64,000 nucleotides of DNA from Lentzea californiensis (lineage in GTDB: Bacteria; Actinomycetota; Actinomycetes; Mycobacteriales; Pseudonocardiaceae), in contig NZ_JANBBE010000014.1 in the NCBI RefSeq assembly GCF_024648825.1, positions 1 through 64,000 on the forward strand, read 5' to 3'. A model generated the notes under the pieces. The model was not told the origin of the DNA, ran no database searches, and worked only from the letters and a program-made list of their open reading frames with translations. This document shows positions 17,728 through 25,562 of this stretch, one piece after another (the stretch's first letter is position 1; every line of letters starts with the position of its first letter). The position numbers were made by a program, and so were the translations under genes.

Positions 17728-19262
17728 ACGAGGTTGACGCGGTCGTCATCGGCTCCGGCCCCAACGGGCTGGTCGCCGCGACCCTGCTGGCGGACGCGGG
17801 CTGGGACGTGCTCGTGCTGGAGCAGCGCGAGACTGCCGGCGGCGCCGTGACATCGGCCGAGATCACCGCTCCGGGCTTCACCAACGACGTCTACAGCGCG
17901 TTCTACCCCCTCGGTCTCGGCTCGCCCGTCATCGGTGCGTTGAACCTCGACGTGCAATGGCAGCACGCACCTGCCGTGCTCGCTCATGTGCTGCCGGACG
18001 ACCGTGTCGCGCTCCTCTCCCGTGACGTCGACGTCACCGCGAAGTCCGTCGGTTCCTTCGCTCATTCGGACGCCGAGGCCTGGCAGTCCGAGTACGCCCG
18101 CTGGCAGCAGGTGCGCAACGCCGTGCTGGAGAGCCTGTTACGGCCATTCCCGCCCGTGCGCGGCGGTCTGTCGTTGCTCAGGACGCTCGGCGCCGGTGAA
18201 ACGCTGCGGCTGACGCGACTGCTGACGCTGCCCGTGCGCCGCCTCGGTGAGGAGCTCTTCGCCGGTGAGGGCGCGCGGTTGTTGCTGGCGGGCAACACGA
18301 TGCACTCGGACCTCGGCCCGGACCAGGCCGGTGGCGCGGGCTTCGGCTGGCTGCTCGCCATGCTCGCCCAGGACGTCGGCAACCCCGTGCCGCGTGGCGG
18401 AGCGGGTGAGCTGGCCGCGTCCCTCGTCCGCAGGTTCGGTGGACGCATCGAGACCGGTGCCCGTGTCACCGAAGTGCTGCACGCACGCGGTGTCGCCGTT
18501 GGCGTTCGTCTGGCAGATGGTTCCGTTGTGCGCGCACGCCGTGCCGTCCTGGCCGACGTGCCCGCGCCCCGGCTTTACCTCGACCTGATCGGCGGCGACG
18601 CGCTGCCGGCCAAGCTCGCGGAGGACCTGAAGAGGTTCCAGTGGGACGGCGACACGATCAAGGTCGACTGGGCGCTGTCGGGCCCGATCCCCTGGCGCAA
18701 CACGGAAGCGGCGCAGGCGGGCACGGTCCACCTCGGCGGTGACGTCAACGGCCTGGCCGGCGTGGCCCACGAGCTGGCGTGCGGCAAGGTTCCGCGCAAC
18801 CCGTTCATGATCCTGGGCCAGATGACGACGACCGACCCGACGCGCTCTCCCGCCGGCACCGAGGCCGCCTGGGCCTACACCCACGTGCCGCTGGGCGGGA
18901 ACTGGACGCCGGACCGGCTGAAGCGCCGCGCCGACCGCCTGGAGCTGATGATCGAGGAGCGCGCGCCCGGCTTCCGCTCGCGCATCCTCGGGCGCTCGGT
19001 GCTCGGCCCCGACGACATCGGTTCGGTCAACGGTGGCACGGCGGCGATCCACCAACAGCTGGTCTTCCGGCCCGTGCCCGGTCTCGGCCGCGCGGACACC
19101 CCGTTCGACCGGCTCTACCTCACGGGTTCGTCGGCGTGGCCGGGCGGCGGCGTGCACGGTGCGGCGGGTGCGAACGCGGCACGGGCGGCGCTGGCGCGCT
19201 GGGGTGTGGCGGGCGGCCTGTACCGGGCTCTGATCCAGGGAGCCCTCAAGGCCATCTACTGA
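17724..19262 (+). CDS. FAD-dependent phytoene desaturase-like oxidoreductase
   Basis: A 512-residue NAD(P)/FAD oxidoreductase. The dinucleotide-binding motif AVVIGSGPNGLVAATLLADAG is at residues 6-26 with Glu at the end of strand 2 (VLVLEQRE). GGAGELAASLVRRFGGRIETGARV matches the PDS domain, and GSSAWPGGGVHGAAGANAA forms the C-terminal FAD-binding signature. Such proteins desaturate or isomerise polyenes, but no carotenoid genes are nearby, so the substrate remains open. GTG 17724 overlaps the epimerase stop and follows GGGAGGA. The last 7 bp overlap the convergent ABC ATPase gene. Confidence 0.88.
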   Translation: MNEVDAVVIGSGPNGLVAATLLADAGWDVLVLEQRETAGGAVTSAEITAPGFTNDVYSAFYPLGLGSPVIGALNLDVQWQHAPAVLAHVLPDDRVALLSRDVDVTAKSVGSFAHSDAEAWQSEYARWQQVRNAVLESLLRPFPPVRGGLSLLRTLGAGETLRLTRLLTLPVRRLGEELFAGEGARLLLAGNTMHSDLGPDQAGGAGFGWLLAMLAQDVGNPVPRGGAGELAASLVRRFGGRIETGARVTEVLHARGVAVGVRLADGSVVRARRAVLADVPAPRLYLDLIGGDALPAKLAEDLKRFQWDGDTIKVDWALSGPIPWRNTEAAQAGTVHLGGDVNGLAGVAHELACGKVPRNPFMILGQMTTTDPTRSPAGTEAAWAYTHVPLGGNWTPDRLKRRADRLELMIEERAPGFRSRILGRSVLGPDDIGSVNGGTAAIHQQLVFRPVPGLGRADTPFDRLYLTGSSAWPGGGVHGAAGANAARAALARWGVAGGLYRALIQGALKAIY

Positions 19263-20119
19263 CGGGCGTACCTGCGCGTGCGTGACGCCCGCAGGTATCC
19301 CATCACCAGCGCCTCCAGGTCGGGGCGCTCGGTCTGGAAACCCTCGGGCGCACCGCTGCCGCGCACCAGCGCCGTCGTCTGGCGGGACGTGTGCGAGGAG
19401 TCGACCACGACGCCGTCGGTCTCCAGGTCCAGTCCGGCGGGCCCGACGACGACCTGGTGATCGTCCAGGACCTCCTCGATCTCGCCCGCCACCTGCACAC
19501 GGCCCTCGTCCAGCAGCAGCAGGTGGTCGCAGACGTCGCCGAGGTCGGTGAGCAGGTGCGACGACAGCAGCACCGTCGTGCCCCGTTCCGCGACGTCGGT
19601 CATGACGATCCGCAACGTCTCGTCGCGCGCCAGCGGGTCGAGGTCGGACAGCGGTTCGTCCAGCAGCAGCACCTTCGGCAGCCGGCCGAGCGTCAGCGCG
19701 ATCGCGACCTGCGTGCGCGCGCCGGCGGACAACGTGCGCACCTTCGCGTCCTTGTCCACTCCCGCAAGGAGGTCCAGCACCTCGTCCGCGCGTCCGGCCG
19801 ACCAGCGGTCGTTCATCGCCGCGCCCGCCCGCATCAGCTCGCGCACGGTGAACTGGTCGTAGAGCGGCCTTTTCTGGGTCAGCAGCGACACGTCGGGGTG
19901 CATCCGGCCGCGCACCGCCGTGCCGTGCACGGTGATCTCGCCGGTGGTGGGCTTCGCGAGCCCGGCGATCAACGACAGCAGCGTGCTCTTGCCCGCGCCG
20001 TTCGGCCCCACCAGCCCGGTCACGCTGCCCTCCGGCAGCGAGAACGAGCAGCCGTCGAGCGCTTTGGTGCGCCCGAAGTGCTTCGCGAGGTTCTCCGCCC
20101 GCACCGGACTGGTGTTCAT
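19256..20119 (-). CDS. ABC transporter ATP-binding protein
   Basis: A 287-residue ATPase. Walker A is GPNGAGKST, the Q-loop is LTQKRPLY, the signature is degenerate (LSAGARTQVAIA instead of LSGGQ), Walker B is VLLLDEPLSD, and the H-loop is LLSSHLL. A ~70-residue C-terminal extension is probably regulatory. It lies after the GntR gene and probably works with the permease encoded upstream at 20558-21529, in an exporter or antibiotic-sensing cassette of YtrA type. ATG 20119 is the start. Confidence 0.88.
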   Translation of the reverse strand: MNTSPVRAENLAKHFGRTKALDGCSFSLPEGSVTGLVGPNGAGKSTLLSLIAGLAKPTTGEITVHGTAVRGRMHPDVSLLTQKRPLYDQFTVRELMRAGAAMNDRWSAGRADEVLDLLAGVDKDAKVRTLSAGARTQVAIALTLGRLPKVLLLDEPLSDLDPLARDETLRIVMTDVAERGTTVLLSSHLLTDLGDVCDHLLLLDEGRVQVAGEIEEVLDDHQVVVGPAGLDLETDGVVVDSSHTSRQTTALVRGSGAPEGFQTERPDLEALVMGYLRASRTRRYARQ

Positions 20120-20144
20120 CGTGCTCCCACGTCCACAGTGGACA

Positions 20145-20522
20145 TCAGTAGTGCGTGCCCCGCACGTCGGTGTAGATCGCGTCGACCTCGTCGGCCGAGA
20201 GCCCCTCGTCGACCGCGCGGTCCATCCACTGCTCCATGCCCTGCCGCAGCGGCGCGTCCGCCTTCGTCGCGTCGGTGGCGAGCGAGGCCGTGACGAACGT
20301 GCCCATGCCGCGGCGGCCCTCCACGAGACCCTCGTGTTCGAGCTCGCGGTACGCCTTCAGCACGGTGTTGGGGTTGACCCTGGTGGCCTCCACCACCTCC
20401 CGTGCCGTCGGCAGCTTGTCGCCGGGGCCGAGCAGCCCCATCCGCATGGCCTGCTTGACCTGCGCGGCGATCTGGAGATAGGTGGACACCCCGGAGTGCC
20501 GATCGATGCGAAACTCGATCAC
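20145..20522 (-). CDS. GntR-family regulator, YtrA subfamily
   Basis: A 125-residue regulator. The N-terminal winged helix contains STYLQIAAQVKQAMRMGLLGPGDKLPTAREVVEATRVNPNTVLKAYRELEHEGLVEGRRGMGTFV, the GntR signature. A short helical C-terminal tail indicates the YtrA subfamily, which represses ABC transporter operons. GTG 20522 yields the family-typical start VIEFRIDRHSG and lies 7 nt after a TATGCT box; ATG 20534 is an alternative adding four residues. Its likely target is the palindrome at 22277-22304 ahead of the ABC genes. Confidence 0.88.
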   Translation of the reverse strand: MIEFRIDRHSGVSTYLQIAAQVKQAMRMGLLGPGDKLPTAREVVEATRVNPNTVLKAYRELEHEGLVEGRRGMGTFVTASLATDATKADAPLRQGMEQWMDRAVDEGLSADEVDAIYTDVRGTHY

Positions 20523-20529
20523 GCCGCTC

Positions 20530-20535
20530 AGCATA
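20530..20535 (-). promoter_or_regulatory. -10 element TATGCT, leaderless-type
   Basis: TATGCT on the minus strand ends 7 nt before GTG 20522. It may allow the regulator to be transcribed separately from the upstream permease. Confidence 0.45.
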
Positions 20536-20557
20536 GGTGTCCACCCGTCCACTCAAG

Positions 20558-21529
20558 TCACACCTGCCTGCGCACTGCCCAGACCGAGCCCAGCACGAAC
20601 AGCACCGCGAGTCCCGCGAAGATCGACCCTTCGAGCAGGTGCAGGGTCGTCGCCTGGTCGGTGGGGATGACGTCCGCGTACCGCTGCGCGAGCCCGTTCT
20701 CCCGGTAGCAGGCCGCCGTGTCGACGACGCCCTGCGCGTCGGCCTTCGAGCCGCAGTTCATCATCGGCGCCGGATCGGCGATCACGTTCCCCTTGGCGTC
20801 GAGGTACCCGGACCGCACCACCAGGGGCCCGCGATCGGCCACCGCCGGCTCGGCCACGTCGCCGGAGATCAGCCTGGTCGGCGTGATCAGGGACTCCCGC
20901 ACGCCGCCGACCACGACCCGCACGACGACGAACAGGCCGAGCGTCAGCGTCATCGCCACGAGCGTGCGCTTGAACAGCGCACCGGCGAACATGCCGAGCG
21001 TGTAAGCGAAAAGCGTGTAGGCGACGGGTGACACGCCGCGGGAGTCGAAGACCGTGAAGTAGAACTCCCCCGTCGACAACGGCCCGAGCTGACCGGCGAC
21101 GTCCAGCCAGCTGTGCACCACGAGCTGGTAGACGACCACCACGACCAGCGCGGGCAGTGCCGCGACGAGGAACTTGGTCGCCATCCAGCGCGTCCTGCTG
21201 ACCGACTGCGTGAACGCCAGCGCGTGGGTCCCCTGCTCGAACTCCCGCGCGAACAGCGGCGCACCGACGAAGACACCGATCAGCACGGGCGCGGCGAGCA
21301 CCGTGGCCAGGGCGATGTGCATCTTGTCGAACCAGGCGGTCTGGAACTCGGTGGCCGCCGGGCCCATGCAGGCCTCCAGGCCCTTCGCCGCGCAGTCCAC
21401 GAGGTTGCGCGCGACGAGGTCCGCCGACATCGAGGCCCGCAGCACCAGGACGGCCACCACCGCCACGGCCAGCCCGGCGACGAGCGTGATGAACACGGGC
21501 CGCTGCTGACGCCACACGATCCACGTCAT
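20558..21529 (-). CDS. ABC-2-type permease
   Basis: A 323-residue membrane protein with about six hydrophobic segments: near residues 12-30, 72-95, 120-145, 170-190, 195-215 and 295-315. A ~75-residue extracellular loop lies between the fifth and sixth. The conserved APLFAREFEQGTHALAFTQSVSRTRW segment is characteristic of ABC-2 exporters in GntR/YtrA cassettes. It overlaps the ATPase stop at 21526 by ATGA and should form a complex with one or both ABC ATPases here. Substrate unknown. Confidence 0.85.
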   Translation of the reverse strand: MTWIVWRQQRPVFITLVAGLAVAVVAVLVLRASMSADLVARNLVDCAAKGLEACMGPAATEFQTAWFDKMHIALATVLAAPVLIGVFVGAPLFAREFEQGTHALAFTQSVSRTRWMATKFLVAALPALVVVVVYQLVVHSWLDVAGQLGPLSTGEFYFTVFDSRGVSPVAYTLFAYTLGMFAGALFKRTLVAMTLTLGLFVVVRVVVGGVRESLITPTRLISGDVAEPAVADRGPLVVRSGYLDAKGNVIADPAPMMNCGSKADAQGVVDTAACYRENGLAQRYADVIPTDQATTLHLLEGSIFAGLAVLFVLGSVWAVRRQV

Positions 21530-22260
21530 GCCGCGACCTCCATCCGCATGTAGGCGAGCGCGAGCTGACTCAGCGTCCGGTGCTGCGCGTTCGCCCGCAG
21601 CAGCGCGCTGACGTCACCCGCCAGCCGCACCCGGCCGTCGGCGAGCAGCACGAGGTGGTCGCACACGTCCTCCAGCTCCGCCAGCACGTGCGATGACAGC
21701 AGCACCGTGATGCCCTGCGTCCGGCACTCCTGCACCAGCGTCCGCAGCACGCTCTCGCGCGCCAGCGGATCGAGGTCCGCGAGCGGCTCGTCGAGCATCA
21801 GCAACCGCGGCCGCTTGCCCAGCGCCAGCGCGAGCGCGACCCGCGTCCGCTGGCCGCCCGAGAGCGTCCCCACCTTGGCCGCGAACGGCACCTGGGCCTT
21901 CTCGACGAGCTCCTCGGCGTACGCCTGGTCCCACCCCGGATTGGCGTTGCGGCCGTACCGCAGCGTCTCGGCGACCGTGAACTGCGGGTACAGCGGCTTG
22001 GCCTGCGTCAGGAACGACACCGACCGGTGCATCCCACGCCCGTTCGGCTCGTCGCCGAACACCGAGATCCGGCCCGTCGTCGGGCGCAGCAGTCCGGTGA
22101 TCATGCCCATCAGCGTGCTCTTGCCGGCCCCGTTCGGCCCGACGAGCGCGACGATCCGGCCCGCCGGGACCTCCAGCGAGCAGTCGCGCAACGCCCAGCC
22201 CCGCGAGTACTTCTTCCCCAGGCCCTCAGCCAGGACCGGCGGGTGCTCCCTCTGACTCAT
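21526..22260 (-). CDS. ABC transporter ATP-binding protein
   Basis: A 244-residue ATPase, first gene of the cassette. Walker A GPNGAGKST, Q-loop LTQAKPLYPQ, intact signature LSGGQRTRVALAL, Walker B LLMLDEPLADLD, and H-loop LLSSHVL. It is closely similar in layout to the ATPase at 19256-20119, which has a degenerate signature, so the two may form a heterodimer with one canonical site. ATG 22260 follows GGTTGCTCCC with no strong ribosome binding site. The GntR-type palindrome lies 16 bp upstream. Confidence 0.9.
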   Translation of the reverse strand: MSQREHPPVLAEGLGKKYSRGWALRDCSLEVPAGRIVALVGPNGAGKSTLMGMITGLLRPTTGRISVFGDEPNGRGMHRSVSFLTQAKPLYPQFTVAETLRYGRNANPGWDQAYAEELVEKAQVPFAAKVGTLSGGQRTRVALALALGKRPRLLMLDEPLADLDPLARESVLRTLVQECRTQGITVLLSSHVLAELEDVCDHLVLLADGRVRLAGDVSALLRANAQHRTLSQLALAYMRMEVAA

Positions 22261-22276
22261 GGGAGCAACCGTATCA

Positions 22277-22304
22277 CCCTTTCACTATTTACCTAGTGAA
22301 AGGG
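22277..22304 (-). promoter_or_regulatory. GntR/YtrA-type operator, 11-bp inverted repeat
   Basis: CCCTTTCACTA (22277-22287) and TAGTGAAAGGG (22294-22304) flank TTTACC. It is the only intergenic space ahead of the ABC cassette and overlaps the expected promoter. It is the probable binding site of the GntR regulator encoded in the cassette. Confidence 0.7.
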
Positions 22305-22305
22305 T

Positions 22306-22743
22306 TCAGGCGCGGCCTCTGGCCAGATCGCCCAGGCGCTGCAGCGTCTCCTTGTTCCGGGGTGTCAGCAGCAGGTCCTGCAAGAAGTTCGGCAGGATCG
22401 TCGACGGTCCGCGCACCGCCCTCTCGGTCATGCGCACCTCCGTCAGCGACTCGGACAGCGCCCGCAGCGCGAAGGTGATCCGCGCCGCGCCCGCGGGCCA
22501 GAGCCGGGCGTCCAGTTCCAGCAACTGGGCGGCCTCGCACCGGACCACCTCGGTCACGTCCTCGATGACCAGCGGCCACGGGCCCACGCTGTGGTGGATG
22601 CGGGTGCCGGGCTTGGGCCAGCCGGTGTCGACGTCGCGGATGTGCGACGCGCCCACCACCCAGCCCCCGTACGACCAGCCGTCGGCGAGCACGTCCCACA
22701 CGTGCGCGACGGGTGCCTCGATTTTCAGGGTGACCTCAGCCAT
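22306..22743 (-). CDS. SRPBCC-family protein
   Basis: A 145-residue START/polyketide-cyclase-like protein. It begins MAEVTLKIEAPVAHVWDVLADGWSYGGWVVG, the usual strand-helix start of the helix-grip fold. TEVRMTERAVRGPSTILPNF and a long C-terminal helix end it. It probably binds a hydrophobic ligand in the cavity. No catalytic residues can be assigned. It ends 2 bp from the GntR operator, so it is a separate unit from the ABC cassette. Confidence 0.78.
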   Translation of the reverse strand: MAEVTLKIEAPVAHVWDVLADGWSYGGWVVGASHIRDVDTGWPKPGTRIHHSVGPWPLVIEDVTEVVRCEAAQLLELDARLWPAGAARITFALRALSESLTEVRMTERAVRGPSTILPNFLQDLLLTPRNKETLQRLGDLARGRA

Positions 22744-22893
22744 GCCCAGGAGTACCCCGTGGGTCAGGAAGCCATGCTCTGCCGGTACTCCGCCGCCTCG
22801 GGCTCGAGGACGTACGTCTTCTGCGCGTCCGCCGGCTCGGTGCGCAATCGGGCGGCCTGTTCCAGCGAAACGATCTTCTTCCGCTTGCTGCCG

Positions 22894-23523
22894 TCAGGAC
22901 GCGATGCGGCGAGTGCGGCGGCTCTCCGCCCTGCGCTGCAGGTGATCAGCGGTGAGTTCGAGCTCGTAGGTGCGCAAGGCCTGGTAACGCGGCGAGATGC
23001 GGAGCGCGAACGTCCCGCTGAGGCGTTCGATCGCCGACGCCGAGCGATCGAGCCGCCTCCTCGCCGCGTCCAGGCCACCGGCTCGCAGCATGCGCAGGCA
23101 GTTCTCGGCCTCGCAGTTGTACGAGCGGAGCATCAGCGCCGACCAGTCCTCGACGAGCCTGCGTCCGGTCGCGTCCGATCCGTTGTAGGTGACCTGCCCG
23201 CCACCCTCGATCGCCGCTCCGGTCTTGATCAGGGTCTTCATCTCGTCGTGGACGAGGTCCAGCTGCGCCTGGTGGTCCGCGACGGCGTCGGTGCGGAACA
23301 CGCCTGCTCGTTGCAAGATCAGTTCTTCCTTCAACGGTCGCAGTTCGGCGCGCGCCTTGTCGATCCGGTGCCGCAGCGCTACTAGTTCGGCACCGGCTCT
23401 GTCGACCTCTTCCAGCGTGACGGTCTGCGCTGATCGGGCGTCACCGATCCGGGCGAGGAGTTCCTGCAGGCCCTCCACGGCCCGCTCCAGCTCAGCGATC
23501 CGGCGGTCTTTGCGCCCGAGCAT
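22894..23523 (-). CDS. DUF4041-domain coiled-coil protein, shortened C-terminus
   Basis: A 209-residue protein. An N-terminal coiled coil (RRIAELERAVEGLQELLARI and VDRAGAELVALRHRIDKARAELRPLKEE) leads into DUF4041: ILQRAGVF, VTYNGSDATGRRLVEDWSALMLRSYNCEAENCLR, and a helix ending YQALRTYELELTADHLQRRAE. Relatives often continue with a GIY-YIG/MUG113 nuclease-like domain. Here the frame stops right after the long helix. After the stop, the -1/+2 frame continues open to 22764 with a protein-like tail. ATG 23523 is preceded by GGGGAGGT and is well supported. Function unknown. Confidence 0.75.
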   Translation of the reverse strand: MLGRKDRRIAELERAVEGLQELLARIGDARSAQTVTLEEVDRAGAELVALRHRIDKARAELRPLKEELILQRAGVFRTDAVADHQAQLDLVHDEMKTLIKTGAAIEGGGQVTYNGSDATGRRLVEDWSALMLRSYNCEAENCLRMLRAGGLDAARRRLDRSASAIERLSGTFALRISPRYQALRTYELELTADHLQRRAESRRTRRIAS

Positions 23524-23598
23524 GCTTACCTCCCCGATCGGCGACGAAAGGACCATGACCGTTCCATCGCAAGGAGGAATCCGCCGTTATCTACGACG

Positions 23599-24357
23599 CT
23601 ATGCACTCACTCCATCGAGTGATCCCACGAATCGGACGAACCCTTCCGGGTCCTCGCTCGTGGCGGACTGTTGCAGGATCACGCTGGTAGCGCCCGCGGC
23701 GGCTACTGAAGCGACCAGGTCCGTGACGAACGCGCGGTCCCGCGAGTCCGTCTCCACGTAGACGATCACGGGGTGCTCGCGGGTGGCGCGGACGGCCAGG
23801 ACGCGGTCGAGGTCGGCCGACGCGTCGAGGATCGTGCCGTCGCCCACCTCACCCGCCAGGTCCAGGGTCTTCTCGCCCAGGCCGCCCACGTAGACGGGCA
23901 TCGGCGCGGACGGCGGCCAGTCCAGCGCTACGCCGGTCAGCTTCACGTACCGGCCTTCGACCGTGACGCGCTCGCCGGCCAGCAGTGCCTTCAGCGCGCC
24001 GGTGTACTCGCGCAGCAACGTCAGAGGTGACGCCACCCGCGCGCCGACCTGGCCCATCCAGTCCTGCACGCCGTGCCCGACGCCGATCATGACGCGGCCG
24101 GGGAACAAGCGGTCGAGCGTCGCCGCCTCCATCGCCGTCAGGGCGACGTTGCGCAACGGCACCGGCAGCAGGCCGACGCCGACCTTCAGCCGCGACGTCC
24201 AGGCCAGGGCCGCCGAAGCGCAGGCGATGCCGCTCTCCAGGAAGCAGTCCTCCCACAGCCACAACGAGTCCACACCGGACTCCTCGGCCGCGAGGACGAC
24301 GGAACGCAGGTTCTCGGGAGGGAGCTGTGGCCGGTAGACGGCGCCGAGTGTGATCAC
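23599..24357 (-). CDS. LLM-class F420-dependent oxidoreductase
   Basis: A 252-residue luciferase-like monooxygenase-fold protein. It begins VITLGAVYRPQLPPENLRSVVLAAEESGVDSLWLWEDCFLE. RLKVGVGLLPVPLRNVALTAMEAATLDRLFPGRVMIGVGHGVQDWMGQVG is the core family motif, and PVYVGGLGEKTLDLAGEVGDGTI follows. These enzymes use reduced F420 or FMN to reduce or oxidise small organic substrates. It is shorter than most family members (280-340 residues), with a compact insertion region. GTG 24357 is the start. No adjacent partner genes indicate the substrate. Confidence 0.85.
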   Translation of the reverse strand: MITLGAVYRPQLPPENLRSVVLAAEESGVDSLWLWEDCFLESGIACASAALAWTSRLKVGVGLLPVPLRNVALTAMEAATLDRLFPGRVMIGVGHGVQDWMGQVGARVASPLTLLREYTGALKALLAGERVTVEGRYVKLTGVALDWPPSAPMPVYVGGLGEKTLDLAGEVGDGTILDASADLDRVLAVRATREHPVIVYVETDSRDRAFVTDLVASVAAAGATSVILQQSATSEDPEGFVRFVGSLDGVSA

Positions 24358-24398
24358 CCGACAACTACTACCGGCCTCACCTCAGATCAGCAACAACC

Positions 24399-24869
24399 TC
24401 AGCACCCGCAGTTGTGGTACGTGACGTCCCAGTGGTTCGACTCGAGGTAGTAGATGTTGCCCGCGTTCGACTTCCACTTGTTGCCGCCGATGGACGAGAA
24501 GCTGCCCTTGATGTAGTTGGTGACGCAGCTGGACAGCCGGTAGTCCACCTTGTAGCCGTTCCAGTGCGAGTACGTGCCCGACGCGTGGCCGGTCTCCGTG
24601 CCACCGGTGATGGTCAGCGCACAGCCCGACGCGCTCTTGAACGTCTTGGCACCCGCGATGGTCGTCTGGTTGATCTGCTCGAACGAGGTGCAGTTCGGCT
24701 TGTTGCGGTCGCTGCACCCACCGCTGGACGTCCAGGTGACGCCGGCCGCGCGCAACTGCGCGGTCGCCTGCGAGTGGGTGTACTTGGCCGGGGCCGCCGA
24801 CGCGACGGACGCGCCCATGATCAGAGCGGCGAACATCGCGACCACGGCTGCGATCGTGCGAACGAACAT
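24399..24869 (-). CDS. secreted protein, putative M15-like peptidase
   Basis: A 156-residue secreted protein. The signal peptide is MFVRTIAAVVAMFAALIMGASVASA, with cleavage near SAAPAK. The mature domain has YTHSQATAQLRAAGVTWTSSGGCSDR and then TGGTETGHASGTYSHWNGYKVDY, followed 40 residues later by NHWDVTY. The spacing His-x6-Asp and a late HWD fits the zinc ligand pattern of M15 D-Ala-D-Ala peptidases, but the match is partial, so the function is inferred. Four cysteines could form two disulfides. ATG 24869 has AAGGAGAG upstream. It is divergent from an NlpC/P60-like secreted protein. Confidence 0.65.
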   Translation of the reverse strand: MFVRTIAAVVAMFAALIMGASVASAAPAKYTHSQATAQLRAAGVTWTSSGGCSDRNKPNCTSFEQINQTTIAGAKTFKSASGCALTITGGTETGHASGTYSHWNGYKVDYRLSSCVTNYIKGSFSSIGGNKWKSNAGNIYYLESNHWDVTYHNCGC

Positions 24870-25010
24870 GTGCTCTCTCCTTATGCCCAAGGTGCGGCGA
24901 AACCTAGGAAGGAGCGGTAAAGGAAGTCCTAAATCAGCCTTAGGCCGATCTTTGGCGCCACCGTGGACAGTTCCGGTCATCACCGACAGCAAGTCGATCG
25001 GAGCTACACC
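24870..25010. promoter_or_regulatory. shared divergent promoter region of two secreted proteins
   Basis: The 141-bp gap contains CCTAGGAAGGA (24903-24913) and an inverted repeat CCTAA-N7-TTAGG (24930-24946). Promoter hexamers are not clear. The common spacing suggests joint control of the two secreted enzymes. Confidence 0.4.
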
Positions 25011-25562
25011 ATGCGCATTCGCCACGCAGTCGCGGCGACCGCGATCTCGCTGGGTCTGCTGGGTGGCCTGAGTGGCGTCGCCCAGGCCGCACCGGAGGGT
25101 CCTGCCGAGCAGGAGACCGCCGTCTCGCAGGTCCAGGCGGCGGCCGGGTACGGCGGTTCGATCAGCCGTACCGAGGTCATCAAGCGCGCCAAGGACTGGT
25201 GGGACCGCAAGGTTCCCTACAGCCAGTCCGCCTACGTCTGGGACATCGGCAAGGGCAAGAAGTACCGAACGGACTGCTCCGGCTTCGTGTCCATGACGTG
25301 GAAGCTCACGACGAGCCGCAACACGTCCACTTTGGACGAGGTCGCCACCAAGATCTCCTGGGCGAACCTCAAGCCGGGCGACATGATCCTGCGCAACGGT
25401 CACGTGAAGCTGTTCGAGAAGTGGGCCAACTCGGCGAAGACGTCGGCGTGGATCTACGAAGAGGGCAGCACCGCGACGGACATGGACCACGAGACCGTCA
25501 CCATCTCTTCGCTGAAGAGCGGTGGCTACGCCCCGTGGAAGTACAAGAAGATCACCGGCTGA
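25011..25562 (+). CDS. secreted NlpC/P60-like cell-wall hydrolase
   Basis: A 183-residue secreted protein. The signal peptide ends near VAQAAPE. The mature domain has VIKRAKDWWDRKVPYSQS and then YRTDCSGFVSMTWKL, the Cys-containing DCSGFV motif of NlpC/P60 peptidases. NLKPGDMILRNGHVKLF carries the catalytic His after the usual PGD segment, and YEEGST lies at the third polar position. It should cleave peptidoglycan stem peptides or a related amide. ATG 25011 with GGAGC 6 nt upstream is chosen. Its end overlaps the convergent SARP gene by 11 bp. Confidence 0.82.
   Translation: MRIRHAVAATAISLGLLGGLSGVAQAAPEGPAEQETAVSQVQAAAGYGGSISRTEVIKRAKDWWDRKVPYSQSAYVWDIGKGKKYRTDCSGFVSMTWKLTTSRNTSTLDEVATKISWANLKPGDMILRNGHVKLFEKWANSAKTSAWIYEEGSTATDMDHETVTISSLKSGGYAPWKYKKITG

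Noticed and set aside
22764..23078. 104-codon minus-strand frame as a full gene
   Set aside because: Its first two thirds lie in another frame of the DUF4041 gene and look random; only the last ~45 codons look protein-like.
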